Source of the DNA: Thermococcus profundus
GTDB lineage: Archaea; Methanobacteriota_B; Thermococci; Thermococcales; Thermococcaceae
DNA: 64,000 nucleotides
Reading direction: 5' to 3'
Assembly: GCF_002214585.1 (NCBI RefSeq)
Contig: NZ_CP014862.1
Location: 620,001-684,000, forward strand
The position numbers and the translations under genes were made by a program. The stretch's first letter is position 1, and every line of letters begins with the position of its first letter. Shown here one piece after another: positions 1 to 7,921 of the stretch. The notes below the pieces were generated by a model that saw only the letters and a list, made by a program, of their open reading frames with translations, was not told the origin of the DNA and ran no database searches.

Positions 1-1
1 A

Positions 2-499
2 GGCGACCACGGCATAGCGCTGATGAGCCACAGGGAGGGCATAGCCTTCGAGACCGAGCTGAAGAGCGACGTCGCACCGATATGGGACGTTGTTAAGGCC
101 GTTGCCGACTCAATCGGCTGGGAGAAGGTCCACGCGATGAAGGACCCGACGAGGGCCGGTCTGAGCAATGCGCTCAACGAGATCGCCCGTAAGAGCAACG
201 TCGGAATCCTCGTAAGGGAAGCTGACATCCCGATAAGGCCTGAGGTGAGAGCGGCGAGCGAGATGCTCGGTATAAGCCCCTACGATGTCGCCAACGAGGG
301 CAAGGTGGTTATGGTCGTCGCGAGGGAGTACGCGGAAGAAGCTCTTGAAGCCATGAGAAAGACCGAAAAGGGCAGGAACGCGGCAATAATCGGCGAGGTG
401 ATAGACGACTACCGCGGCAAGGTTCTGCTCGAGACGGGAATAGGTGGAAAAAGGTTCATGGAACCCCCGGAGGGAGACCCCGTTCCGAGGATATGCTGA
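2..499 (+). CDS. hypE: Hydrogenase maturation protein HypE, C-terminal part (5' end outside window)
   Basis: This is the end of HypE, which dehydrates the carbamoyl group on its own C-terminal cysteine to the cyanide ligand of [NiFe]-hydrogenase. The reading frame is open from the first bases and includes the family motif GDHGIALM before the first in-frame ATG at 23, so the gene begins upstream. The central part has the DPTRAGLSNALNEIA stretch of the PurM/AIRS-like fold. The protein ends in the diagnostic PRIC, so the acceptor cysteine is intact. It fits an organism that makes NiFe hydrogenases. Identity is secure; only the true start is unknown. Confidence 0.95.
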   Translation, partial: GDHGIALMSHREGIAFETELKSDVAPIWDVVKAVADSIGWEKVHAMKDPTRAGLSNALNEIARKSNVGILVREADIPIRPEVRAASEMLGISPYDVANEGKVVMVVAREYAEEALEAMRKTEKGRNAAIIGEVIDDYRGKVLLETGIGGKRFMEPPEGDPVPRIC

Positions 500-503
500 T
501 CCC

Positions 504-1670
504 TCACTTTTCTTCCCTTGAGAACAGCCTCCAGAAGGAGACCATCGAGGCGCCGTAGAGAATACCCGTTACGAGGAACGGGATCGTGAGAGAGCGGTCG
601 AAGATTAAGCCGCCGACGTACTGGCCAATTCCAAAGGTGGCCGTCCAGGAGAGGTTTCTCAATGCTAAGGCAGTTGAGCGCTCCTCGGTGGAGAAGAAGC
701 GCATCATGAATGCGTCCCATATTGGGTTCACTATGTTCATGAGGATCGTCCTCACGATGTAAACTAGGGCCGCCAACGGAAAGGTCGGCAGGAAGGGCAT
801 TCCTGCTATCAGGACTGTTGCGCTGCCGTTGAAGCCAACTATGGTCTTAACGCTCCCGAGCTTATCTGCTAAAGCCGGAAGGAGGAAGGTGCCGAGGCCC
901 ATTATGAACTGCTGAATCGCGAAGAGGCCGCCTATGCTCTCCAAGCTGGTGCCGAACTTCCTGTTGAACCACAGACCCATGTATGGAATCGTTACACCGG
1001 CCCCGAGGCCTATTAATGCACTGGGAAGCGAGAATTTGAGAATCTTGATCACAGTCTCGCGCTCAAATTTTATCTGCCGTCCCTTCCTGTCAAGTATCGG
1101 ATGTACAAGGGAGATAACAGCCAGTTGGAGGAAGATAAAGCCTACCGATACCATCAGCGTATCCCTGTACGGGTTCTCGCCGTCCAGGACTCCTGGGAGG
1201 AAACCTCCAAGGAAGGTTCCAAAGGCGGCTCCGAAGGTTCCCATAGCTGAGTTGAGGGAAAAGAGGTAGTGTCTGTTCTCATCTCTCGCCTCCTCGCTGA
1301 GGAGGGACATTAAGGCGGGCCCCTCGAGAGCCATGCCCACGCCGAGGAGCACGGATGCAATGGCCAGGAATAGAAATTCCGGTAAGAATACCTGGATGAG
1401 TCTTCCCGAGGCGAAGAATGTAAGGGCGAGGATTATGCTCCTCTTGTAGCCGATCTTCACCGAGAGCGGGCCTGTAAAAAGAAGGAGAACCGCCTGGGCT
1501 ATCGTGGAGAGTGAGAAGAGCACGCCCATGTTCGTATAATCCATACCGAGGGACTTGAAGTAGAACGGGACTATGAACCAGGCTATATTGCCCCCTAACC
1601 AGCCGAAGAAGGAGTACAAAACCACTAGATAGGCGTCGCGGCTGAACCCTGCGTATCTGCTCAGCGGCAT
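504..1670 (-). CDS. Major facilitator superfamily transporter
   Basis: This is a 388-residue membrane carrier with about 12 hydrophobic segments. The loop after the second segment has the MFS-type basic motif (GPLSVKIGYKRS), and a repeat-like pattern follows in the second half. The substrate cannot be read from the sequence. The ATG at 1670 is preferred to an upstream in-frame start at 1733, because a TATA-like element at 1691-1700 lies about 25 bases upstream and would give a nearly leaderless message. The gene converges with hypE, with only four bases between the stops. It has no obvious partner gene. Confidence 0.85.
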   Translation of the reverse strand: MPLSRYAGFSRDAYLVVLYSFFGWLGGNIAWFIVPFYFKSLGMDYTNMGVLFSLSTIAQAVLLLFTGPLSVKIGYKRSIILALTFFASGRLIQVFLPEFLFLAIASVLLGVGMALEGPALMSLLSEEARDENRHYLFSLNSAMGTFGAAFGTFLGGFLPGVLDGENPYRDTLMVSVGFIFLQLAVISLVHPILDRKGRQIKFERETVIKILKFSLPSALIGLGAGVTIPYMGLWFNRKFGTSLESIGGLFAIQQFIMGLGTFLLPALADKLGSVKTIVGFNGSATVLIAGMPFLPTFPLAALVYIVRTILMNIVNPIWDAFMMRFFSTEERSTALALRNLSWTATFGIGQYVGGLIFDRSLTIPFLVTGILYGASMVSFWRLFSREEK

Positions 1671-1690
1671 GGGGAAAGCTCTGAACTTCC

Positions 1691-1700
1691 GTTTATAAAT
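1691..1700 (-). promoter_or_regulatory. TATA element of the MFS gene
   Basis: Read on the minus strand this is ATTTATAAAC. It sits 21-30 bases upstream of the ATG at 1670, the normal archaeal spacing for a transcript starting at or just before the start codon. It therefore supports a leaderless message and the shorter protein. Confidence 0.5.
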
Positions 1701-1833
1701 TTGTCGAAACGATGAGATACAAATAGCACCCATGAGCTATTTTTGGAATGGCTGCCAGTTGGTTTCGTAGAGTGTGTCTCTGGGCTTGAAGGCACTTTTT
1801 ATAGGGGGAGCCCCAAAGTAGGGCGGTGGTATC

Positions 1834-1896
1834 ATGGCAATCATGGGGCTGTGGCACGGCACGTACAGGGGAGAAAGGTTGCCTAAGGAGAGATGA
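1834..1896 (+). CDS. Possible 20-codon leader ORF or frameshifted gene start
   Basis: A TATA-like stretch (TTTTTATAG, about 1795-1803) is followed by GGTGGT (1825-1830) and an ATG at 1834. This is the best ribosome binding site in this gap. The frame encodes a peptide starting MAIMGLWHGTY and stops after 20 codons at 1896, 31 bases before the next small gene at 1928. It could be a leader peptide. It could also be the start of the 1928 gene separated from it by a frameshift, since the two are in different frames. A chance reading frame is also possible. Confidence 0.3.
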   Translation: MAIMGLWHGTYRGERLPKER

Positions 1897-1927
1897 AGGG
1901 AGCGAGACCCACTTCTTACTCGTGACG

Positions 1928-2056
1928 ATGTGGGATTCCATCAAGAAGTTCGCGGGTGAGAATCCAGAGTTGGCGAAGTACTGCCAGGAAGACGACGAGT
2001 TTCCCCTGGAGGAGGAAGAGTACGTCCAGCACTGCAAGATATTCTACGAGAAGTGA
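1928..2056 (+). CDS. Small acidic protein of 42 residues, function unknown
   Basis: The reading frame from the ATG at 1928 encodes a small acidic protein rich in Glu, with two cysteines 12 residues apart (AKYCQEDDE and QHCKIFYEK). The composition looks like real coding sequence, unlike the upstream extension of the same frame. The ribosome binding site is weak (GTGAC directly before the ATG). A better-placed site precedes the out-of-frame ATG at 1834, so translation may be coupled to that short frame, or the two may once have been one gene. I do not recognise a family. Confidence 0.55.
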   Translation: MWDSIKKFAGENPELAKYCQEDDEFPLEEEEYVQHCKIFYEK

Positions 2057-2102
2057 GATAGCCTTTTAATTTTTGAATTCCAATCCTTTTTTGGTGGTGT
2101 CA

Positions 2103-2693
2103 ATGAGGAAGTCCCAGCTCCAGGCTGGGTTAGTAGCTCCCCTCGTGGCTTATTCCGGCATCCTCACGGCGATCTACGTGAACCGCTCGTGGTGGAAGTT
2201 GACTGACAACGCGATAAGCGACCTCGGAAAGGTCGGCCTTTCTAACAAATGGCTCCTCAACGTGCCGCTCGTGGTAACGGCGGCATTGGCAATATACTAC
2301 GCCGCAGGCCTTCTTGAGACGGCAAGAAACAGCATTGAAAAGGCTGGAACCGGGATGCTCATAGCGGGCTTCGCCTTTCTGGCGTTGATAGGCATCTTCC
2401 CGGAGGGAACTTCACCGCACTACTACGTCAGCTGGTGCTTCTTCCTGACGGCCGGATTCGGCTTTCTGATAGCGGGTGTGGGAATGGGTCTCGCCGGGGA
2501 GAGGGGGATGCTTTACTTCACGGTGGCTCTCTTCGTCTTGGCCTGGATTCTCTCCGTCTGGGCCATGAGAACATTCAGGGGTGTTGCAATCCCCGAGTTC
2601 GTCGGGGCACTGACGATAACGGTATGGCACTATGTCGTGCTATTGAAGTTTTGGGGGGATGAATATGCGGCACTACGAGCTCATAAAGATTAA
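2103..2693 (+). CDS. DUF998-type integral membrane protein
   Basis: This protein of 196 residues has six or so hydrophobic segments. The short loop NRSWWKLTDNAISDLGKVG after the first segment is the hallmark of the DUF998 family (a conserved asparagine/serine-aspartate in the first loop). The family's function is unknown. The ATG at 2103 is chosen over one at 2073 because GGTGGTGTCA directly precedes it and a T-rich TATA-like stretch lies near 2063-2070. Its last codons overlap the start of the ACT-domain gene by 29 bases, so the two are probably co-transcribed. Confidence 0.75.
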   Translation: MRKSQLQAGLVAPLVAYSGILTAIYVNRSWWKLTDNAISDLGKVGLSNKWLLNVPLVVTAALAIYYAAGLLETARNSIEKAGTGMLIAGFAFLALIGIFPEGTSPHYYVSWCFFLTAGFGFLIAGVGMGLAGERGMLYFTVALFVLAWILSVWAMRTFRGVAIPEFVGALTITVWHYVVLLKFWGDEYAALRAHKD

Positions 2694-3072
2694 GGAAGAT
2701 GGGAAGGTGGAGATCCCGCTGGATTTCGCCTACGAGCTCGGGCTCGTTAAGGGAGCCTACTTCCTGGTAGAGGTTGATACCGACCTCAAGGAGGCCCACC
2801 TCGAGAGGATAGCCCTTCCCGGGAAGAGGCTGGTCGAGGTTGAACTCGTTGTGGAGGACAGGCCGGGGGTTCTGGCCAAGGTCAGCGGGCTCTTTGGAAA
2901 GCACGGGATAAACATCCTCTTCAACGAGAGCGAGGAGCTGGGCGAGCTGGGTCTCGCTGCAATAGTGGCAATAGTGGACGTCAGCGGGAGCAGGATTTCA
3001 CTTGAGGAGCTTGAAAAGGCCCTCAAGGGACTGGAGGAGGTCAGGGAGCTAACCCTGCGAGAGGTGGAGTAG
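2665..3072 (+). CDS. ACT-domain protein with an AbrB-like N-terminal segment
   Basis: The first 40 residues (KIKEDGKVEIPLDFAYELGL) resemble the swapped-hairpin AbrB/MazE fold. They are followed by an ACT domain at about 50-135 (EVELVVEDRPGVLAKVSGLFGKHG). ACT domains bind small ligands, usually amino acids, so this is most simply a ligand-sensing regulatory protein; that is inference. The ATG at 2665 is preferred to 2659 because the run of six G at 2653-2658 is then better spaced. The 3' end overlaps the convergent mnhD-like gene by 24 bases. Confidence 0.7.
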   Translation: MRHYELIKIKEDGKVEIPLDFAYELGLVKGAYFLVEVDTDLKEAHLERIALPGKRLVEVELVVEDRPGVLAKVSGLFGKHGINILFNESEELGELGLAAIVAIVDVSGSRISLEELEKALKGLEEVRELTLREVE

Positions 3073-4536
3073 GAGGAGCAGAAAGAGGGCGAAGAGGGCC
3101 GCCCCGATGTTCACATCCTTCGGCGTTATCTCCCTTTTTGGGAGCTTTACTTCAAGCAAACCGCTCGCCTTGAGCAGGGTGAAGAGCAATACTCCCCCCA
3201 GGAGCAGGTAAGCGTCAATCGCCTTGGGAACAGCTCCGAGCGAGATCCCAGCGAGGAGCGCCGCGAGCGCCATCATGAAGGACGGGAGGACCAGCGCGCC
3301 GCTCCTCCCCCCTTCACCATGCATGAGATAGTAGTTGAGCTTCGTGAAAGAGGCGAGAGTCCCCAGACCCGCCAGATAAAACAGTTCCTTACCGTACGGC
3401 AGTCCCTTAAGGAGAACGGCCTTCGCGGGAGAGCCGACGAACGGCCATATCCCGCCTATTGCAAGGCTGAGCATCAGTGTAGAGAGCATTAAGAGAGGGT
3501 CGCCCCTGTAGGAGAGCTTTTCCAGTTTCCTGCTCTTGGCTTTGTCCACCATAGCCCCTGCAGAGAGGAAGAGGCCGCCCTTGAAGAGCATGTGGGCGAA
3601 GGCGTAGTAGACGGCTCCGAGCGGGTTGAGCGTTCCTATTCCGAGGAGGACGTAGCCCATCTGGCTGACGGTGTGGTAGGCGAGGAGCCTCTTGACGTCC
3701 TTCTGGAGGAGCGCCATGGCAACGCCGAAGAGCATGGATGCGAAGGCCGTGCCGAGCAGAACCTCCCTAAAAGTTCTGCTGAGGGGAAGGTAGAGCGAGA
3801 GGAGCACCATGCCGTAGGCTGGGGCCTTGACGACCGCCCCGGAGAGGAGCGCCGAGACAGGGGAGGGGGCGTTGGCGTGGGCATCCGGAAGCCAGAGGTG
3901 GAGGGGGAAGATACCGGCCTTGAGGAGGAGCGAGGCTAAAGCGAGTGCAACGGCCGCCCTTATCTCCGCTGAGGGCGGAACCCGGGAAATCAGCTCGAGG
4001 TTTAGATAGCCAGTCTTGAGGTAGATAACGCCTATCGAGAACACGAAAAAGTAGGAAGCTAGGAGCGAGAGCATTAGGTACTTGTATGCCGCCCTGGTTG
4101 CCCTCCTCTCTCCGGAGAGGCCCACCAACGCGAATGAAGACACCGAGGCTATCTCCATGAAGATGTAGAAGTTGAAGAGATCCCTGCTTATGAAGGCCCC
4201 GAGGAGGCTGGCATGGACAAGAAGGAGCAGGACGAGGGCCTTTACTTCCCTTTTGAAGTAGCTAATGGAGTACAGGGCAACGGCGGAGAAGAGGATAAGC
4301 TCGCCAAGGATAAGGAGGGAGTTGTAAGCGTCGAGGGCGACCTCTATCCCCCCCACCCTCGGCCAGTTACCCACGACCCCGCTCCCTTCACCAAGGGCGA
4401 GGTAGACGAACCATGGGAGAAGCGCGCCGGCCAGGAAGAGGTACTTAGCGTACTTTTCCATTCTAACGGGGATTGTTAGGGCTGTAAGGAAAGCGAAGAG
4501 GAGTGGAACTGCAACGAGGACGGCTATCACGCCCAC
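3049..4536 (-). CDS. mnhD: Mrp antiporter subunit D / MbhH-like proton-translocating subunit
   Basis: This is a 495-residue polytopic protein of the NuoL/M/N-MrpD family, the ion-pumping unit of Mrp antiporters and of complex I-related hydrogenases. The conserved glutamate of the fifth segment (FMEIASVSSFALVGL, E128) and the two key lysines (K206 in LLLKAGIFPLHLWLPDAHA, K237 in SGAVVKAPAYG) are present, so it looks functional. It is the last gene of an eight-gene minus-strand operon and overlaps mnhC by 10 bases. Nothing resembling MbhI-N follows; the next gene is the convergent ACT protein. Confidence 0.92.
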   Translation of the reverse strand: MGVIAVLVAVPLLFAFLTALTIPVRMEKYAKYLFLAGALLPWFVYLALGEGSGVVGNWPRVGGIEVALDAYNSLLILGELILFSAVALYSISYFKREVKALVLLLLVHASLLGAFISRDLFNFYIFMEIASVSSFALVGLSGERRATRAAYKYLMLSLLASYFFVFSIGVIYLKTGYLNLELISRVPPSAEIRAAVALALASLLLKAGIFPLHLWLPDAHANAPSPVSALLSGAVVKAPAYGMVLLSLYLPLSRTFREVLLGTAFASMLFGVAMALLQKDVKRLLAYHTVSQMGYVLLGIGTLNPLGAVYYAFAHMLFKGGLFLSAGAMVDKAKSRKLEKLSYRGDPLLMLSTLMLSLAIGGIWPFVGSPAKAVLLKGLPYGKELFYLAGLGTLASFTKLNYYLMHGEGGRSGALVLPSFMMALAALLAGISLGAVPKAIDAYLLLGGVLLFTLLKASGLLEVKLPKREITPKDVNIGAALFALFLLLLLHLSQG

Positions 4537-4817
4537 TCCCCCCCGTTGCGCAGTATCATCGCAAGGGCCAGCGCGGTTATAGCCACGTCAACGACGAGCG
4601 TTGTCAGCATTAGCGTGGCAGGAAGCGGGTCAACCGGAGTGGAGGGCATTATCGGGAAGTCCCCTCCCTCGACGTAACCTGTGCCTATGAAGAACAGTAT
4701 CAGACCGAGGGAAACCACGTTGATGGAGAGCACCTGCTTTATCGCCTTCTCCTTCGATATCAGACCGTAGAGACCTATGAGCATCACGATTATTCCAGCG
4801 GTCTCGGCGTTAATCAC
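4527..4817 (-). CDS. mnhC: Mrp antiporter subunit C / MbhG-like (NuoK family)
   Basis: This 96-residue protein has three membrane segments and the NuoK/MnhC pattern, with the conserved TLVVDVAITALALA helix near the C-terminus. The GTG at 4817 is the chosen start: AGGTGG lies seven bases upstream, and the longer frame to 4880 begins with serine-rich, non-homologous sequence read from the neighbouring gene. It overlaps mnhB by eight bases upstream and mnhD by ten downstream, so translation is probably coupled. Confidence 0.9.
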   Translation of the reverse strand: MINAETAGIIVMLIGLYGLISKEKAIKQVLSINVVSLGLILFFIGTGYVEGGDFPIMPSTPVDPLPATLMLTTLVVDVAITALALAMILRNGGEWA

Positions 4818-5211
4818 GGTCAACCCACCTCGCCAAGATGTAGAAGACGAGGACGAAGGAGGTACCCACCTTGAGGGCAACGCCTACGTTGAATGTCATT
4901 ATGGTACCTCCCGGGATGTAGGGGCGGAGGAAGTTGAGGAAGAAGGCCCCGAAGGCTAAACCCATGAGTGCGACCCCTACTATAAAGAGGGCCGCAGAAG
5001 ATTCTACGAGCTGGACCGTCCTGAGCGGGAAGTGCTTTCTCGTTCTCCTGTAGCCGTAGGCGGTCATGAGCAGGATAACGCTCACGGCGAAGATTACCCC
5101 TGCCTGAAAGCCGCCGCCGGGGCTCTCGTAGCCGTAGATGGTGAGGTAAGCTCCATATGTGACCAGGAAAGGCGCCACGAGCTTTGTCGTCGTCCTCACG
5201 ACGAGGCTCAT
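4810..5211 (-). CDS. mnhB: Mrp antiporter subunit B / MbhF-like
   Basis: The 133-residue protein has four hydrophobic segments and the MnhB signature GYESPGGGFQAGVI. The start at 5211 (MSLVVRTTTK) is placed two bases after the stop of the preceding gene. The longer frame to 5352 would add 47 polar residues unlike the family and overlap the neighbour. It is part of the antiporter stalk that carries Na+ exchange in Mrp complexes. Confidence 0.9.
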   Translation of the reverse strand: MSLVVRTTTKLVAPFLVTYGAYLTIYGYESPGGGFQAGVIFAVSVILLMTAYGYRRTRKHFPLRTVQLVESSAALFIVGVALMGLAFGAFFLNFLRPYIPGGTIMTFNVGVALKVGTSFVLVFYILARWVDRD

Positions 5212-5213
5212 CT

Positions 5214-5459
5214 TCACTTCATTCTCCTCCCGAGGAGCAGGTAAAAGGCGGTGGCCGCCGCGAAGAGGAGGGTAGCTTCGCCAAGGCTGTCGTAGGCCCT
5301 CCAGTCTGCCAGTATGGCCGTCACGAGGTTCGGGATTCCAACCTCGCGCCAATTAGTTAGGTAGTAGGCGTAGCTCCCCCCTGAAACTTTGGTGTAGTCA
5401 AGCCTGAGGAGCTCCAGCAGGAGGGCCGAACTGATGAGCGCTCCGATGAGGCGCTTCAC
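5214..5459 (-). CDS. MbhE-like small subunit (MnhA/B C-terminal domain related)
   Basis: This protein of 81 residues has a helix at each end and the motif AYDSLGEATLLFAAATAFYLL, typical of the short piece that lies between the DUF4040 protein and MnhB in membrane-bound hydrogenases (MbhE). In bacterial Mrp this segment is part of the large MnhA or of MnhB. Its start overlaps the preceding DUF4040 gene by four bases (ATGA type). Confidence 0.8.
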   Translation of the reverse strand: MKRLIGALISSALLLELLRLDYTKVSGGSYAYYLTNWREVGIPNLVTAILADWRAYDSLGEATLLFAAATAFYLLLGRRMK

Positions 5460-5686
5460 TCCCCCACCTCCTTTATCGTGTAGAGGAATAGCCCCGTTAC
5501 TATCGCCCCAACCACGACGGCCGAGAGGGCAACATCGGGAGCTTTAAGCTGGATCAGGACGATTACGAAGGCTAGGCTGAGGAGGCCGTAGCGCAGTACC
5601 GCGGAGGTGAGTTTCTCAGCCTCCACCACCGAGGCCGATAGGAGGATTATCGCAATAAGCAGGACTTCATGGATTGTCCCAGGCAT
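5456..5686 (-). CDS. DUF4040 protein, MrpA C-terminal domain homologue (MbhD-like)
   Basis: The 76-residue protein has three hydrophobic helices and the family motif IQLKAPDVALSAVVVGAIVTG, seen in the C-terminal part of MrpA and in free-standing form as MbhD. The NuoL-like N-terminal two-thirds of MrpA is absent from this operon, so only MnhD supplies a large antiporter subunit. It overlaps mnhG by 20 bases upstream. Confidence 0.85.
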   Translation of the reverse strand: MPGTIHEVLLIAIILLSASVVEAEKLTSAVLRYGLLSLAFVIVLIQLKAPDVALSAVVVGAIVTGLFLYTIKEVGE

Positions 5687-5981
5687 ACATGTCCACCACC
5701 GCTTTCGGCTTTACCCCACTCTTATAGGCGGCCCTCGCTATCGCATGGCTGACCATCGGGTTTATCATGGCTATCATGAAGGCTATCACGAGGAACTTGA
5801 GCTTTCCCGTGAGGGAGAAGTCCGAGGCGAGTGCCAGGGCCAGGAGTATGCTTATCGCCCCACCAGTGTCGCACTTCGCTGTTGCATGTAGCCTCGTGTA
5901 AACGTCGGGGAAGCGGAGTAACCCGAGGGCCCCGAAGAGCATTATGAAGAGGCCGAAGAGGAGGAAGAGGAAAGCTATCAC
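5667..5981 (-). CDS. mnhG: Mrp antiporter subunit G / MbhC-like
   Basis: This is a 104-residue protein with three membrane helices and the MnhG pattern GLLRFPDVYTRLHATAKCDTGG, followed by PMVSHAIARAAY. It overlaps mnhF by four bases and the DUF4040 gene by 20. The order E-F-G-DUF4040-MbhE-B-C-D is that of the antiporter half of Thermococcales membrane hydrogenases. Confidence 0.92.
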   Translation of the reverse strand: MIAFLFLLFGLFIMLFGALGLLRFPDVYTRLHATAKCDTGGAISILLALALASDFSLTGKLKFLVIAFMIAMINPMVSHAIARAAYKSGVKPKAVVDMYAWDNP

Positions 5982-6250
5982 GCCCTCACCTCCATGTACT
6001 TAGCTATGATGAGCCCGCCCACGGCGTTGACCATGAGGAGCACTATGCTCACGTCGAGGAGGTAGGGGGCATCGTAGAGGAGCGAGAGCATTGCTATTAT
6101 CACCACGGCCTTCGTCGTTGCCGTGTTCAGTGCAACTGCCCTGTCAGCCAGCGTCGGGCCGAAGATAACGCGGTAGCTAACCAGCGTCGCGGTAAACACT
6201 AGGAAAGCCACCGCGTATGGTAAAATCACCAGAAGATTTTCTTCAGCCAT
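5978..6250 (-). CDS. mnhF: Mrp antiporter subunit F / MbhB-like
   Basis: The protein has 90 residues and three membrane helices, with the family motif VIFGPTLADRAVALNTATTKAV and a conserved aspartate in YDAPYLLDVSIV. It overlaps mnhE by 25 bases at its start. It is a core Mrp subunit with no known separate role. Confidence 0.92.
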   Translation of the reverse strand: MAEENLLVILPYAVAFLVFTATLVSYRVIFGPTLADRAVALNTATTKAVVIIAMLSLLYDAPYLLDVSIVLLMVNAVGGLIIAKYMEVRA

Positions 6251-6831
6251 TCCTCAAGCTCCCCCTTTATCTTCATTCCAGCCTTCTCCTGGTCGAGGGT
6301 TTCAACATCAATCCAGTGCACGTAGAGGTAGGCCTCACCGAGCTTCTTGTTGACGTCCAGTGTGAGGGTACCCGGTGTTAGCGTTATGGAGTTCGCGAGG
6401 ACGGTCAAGCCCGTGTTCGAGTGAAGGTCAGCCTTCACCTTAACTATCCCGGGGTTTATGTCCATGAAGAGGACGTTTTTAACGACCTTAAGGTTGCTCT
6501 CAAGCAGGCGAAAGGCCATGATGAAGAGGTACTGCGGGACGAGGAACAGGAATATGTAGGCCGCCTTTGAGAGCAGATGTCCCGTCTGCCTTATGTCGTC
6601 CGTCAGAAAGTCCCTCGTTACCGTGGCAATGGCAAGCGTCACCAGGGCCCCGGTGATCAGATGGGAAGGTGAGAACTTCCCGCTTACGACGAGCCAGAAG
6701 GCAAATAGGGCCAGCCACGTGATCCCCACCCTCTCCCAAGCCGGAAGCTTTCTCGCCTCGTAGCTCTCGTAGAGAACCCTGCCCCTAACCTCATCCAGTC
6801 TCTCACGTAGGTAGAAGTGCACCCTGCCCAT
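6226..6831 (-). CDS. mnhE: Mrp antiporter subunit E / MbhA-like, first gene of the operon
   Basis: The 201-residue protein has a cytosolic N-terminal stretch, three membrane segments and the MnhE signature LANSITLTPGTLTLDV. It is followed by the typical soluble C-terminal domain (YLYVHWIDVETLD). An A/T-rich TATA-like element (6852-6861, CCTTTTTAGG on the minus strand) lies about 25 bases upstream of the ATG, consistent with the operon promoter and a short or absent leader. The whole operon runs 6831 to 3049. Confidence 0.92.
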   Translation of the reverse strand: MGRVHFYLRERLDEVRGRVLYESYEARKLPAWERVGITWLALFAFWLVVSGKFSPSHLITGALVTLAIATVTRDFLTDDIRQTGHLLSKAAYIFLFLVPQYLFIMAFRLLESNLKVVKNVLFMDINPGIVKVKADLHSNTGLTVLANSITLTPGTLTLDVNKKLGEAYLYVHWIDVETLDQEKAGMKIKGELEEWLKKIFW

Positions 6832-6851
6832 GTATCGATTTCTACCCCAAA

Positions 6852-6861
6852 CCTAAAAAGG
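6852..6861 (-). promoter_or_regulatory. TATA-like element of the Mrp operon
   Basis: On the minus strand, AAACCCTTTTTAGG contains a purine-rich BRE-like part followed by a T/A-rich core, 21-30 bases upstream of the mnhE ATG. It is the only candidate promoter for the eight overlapping genes. Confidence 0.4.
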
Positions 6862-6873
6862 GTTTTGACGGAG

Positions 6874-7293
6874 CTATGTCTCCGCATCCCAGAGAGCCAG
6901 CCCGTTGTCCTGCGGTTTTCTCTCCAGAGGTTCCCCTAAGAGCTCCTGAATGAAGACCTCCGCAACGAAGACCTCTCCTTCAACCAGATGGCCGCCGTAG
7001 AGCCTTCCGTCCGGGCCTCCAAGCGAAACGTGGATGTGCGCGAAGGGTTTTCCCTCCTTGAGGCTTATGTTTCCCATCAGGGAAACCAGCTCAAAGGTTC
7101 CCTTCAGTTCGATCACTTTGTATTCCCCGGCTTTCTCATCGAAGTAGCCTATTTCGGGGTTCCTCAGGCTTCCTATCGCGTTGATGATTCCTATGAGAAC
7201 GTTGTGCTCCTCGGCGAAGCGGTTTATGTAGCTTAAAAGCTCTTCCCCCTCTGGAACCCTGAAAAGAAAGTTCCTTCCCTTTGAAAACCTCAT
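6874..7293 (-). CDS. PPC/DUF296 domain protein
   Basis: This 139-residue protein is entirely a PPC (DUF296) domain: LFRVPEGEELLSYINRFAEEH, then GIINAIGSLRNPEIGYFD and the metal-site-like stretch HIHVSLGGPDGRLYGGHL. The fold is a trimer found in plant AT-hook proteins and in prokaryotes, where its function is unclear. The ATG at 7293 is preferred to the GTG at 7302, because GGTGA lies five bases upstream of it and the GTG is part of that site. It is divergent from the gene at 7349. Confidence 0.8.
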   Translation of the reverse strand: MRFSKGRNFLFRVPEGEELLSYINRFAEEHNVLIGIINAIGSLRNPEIGYFDEKAGEYKVIELKGTFELVSLMGNISLKEGKPFAHIHVSLGGPDGRLYGGHLVEGEVFVAEVFIQELLGEPLERKPQDNGLALWDAET

Positions 7294-7348
7294 CACCCTC
7301 ACCTAAACCCTAATAAACCGCACCCGATTTAATCCTTTGGGTGAGAAG

Positions 7349-7921
7349 ATGGACGCGAGAAATGCTGTGATGAGGATTCTCCCAGAGCTTAGGGAGCTTG
7401 AGGAGGTGGATTTTTCGAAGTACTCAAGCCGGTACCTTCCGCTAATCAGCGCCTTTGCTGAAACGGGTAGGACTGGTCTGACCGAGTTCGAGGCTTTCGT
7501 GAGGGAAAACGGCCTCGAATCTTCCACCGTCGGAAACTTCCTCATCTCGCTCTTCCAGTACCTCCTGATCCGCTACCGTCGTTACAACGAGTACTCCGTC
7601 GTTAAGCCGGCAATTAAGGTCTTCATCACCCTCAAGGGCTGGCTGAACGAGAACGGCTTTGAAAAGGAGTGGAAGCTCCTCCTCCACAACTTCGCCGGGT
7701 ACATCGTGGACATGGCCGGAAAAACGGCCGAAAGGGAGGACTGCGAGACGGCCCTCGCTTACTTTACCACCGCCTACAGGCTTGCGGAGGAAGCTGCAGA
7801 GAACTTTAAGGAGAAGTACTTTGGGGAGCTCAGGGAGAAAGCGGGGGAGATGCTGAAGTCCCTCCACGAAAGGTGTGGGATTGAAGGAGAGCCCCCTGAA
7901 AAGAGGGAGAAGGGCTGTTAA
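7349..7921 (+). CDS. Helical protein of unknown function
   Basis: The predicted protein is 190 residues, charged and largely helical, with a run of repeat-like helices (YFTTAYRLAEEAAENFKEKYF) that may resemble TPR-type packing. No catalytic motif or membrane segment is seen. The ATG at 7349 follows GGTGAGAAG, a clear ribosome binding site; the upstream TTG at 7337 is rejected. The last codons overlap the convergent ChrB-like gene by four bases. I do not recognise the family. Confidence 0.7.
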   Translation: MDARNAVMRILPELRELEEVDFSKYSSRYLPLISAFAETGRTGLTEFEAFVRENGLESSTVGNFLISLFQYLLIRYRRYNEYSVVKPAIKVFITLKGWLNENGFEKEWKLLLHNFAGYIVDMAGKTAEREDCETALAYFTTAYRLAEEAAENFKEKYFGELREKAGEMLKSLHERCGIEGEPPEKREKGC

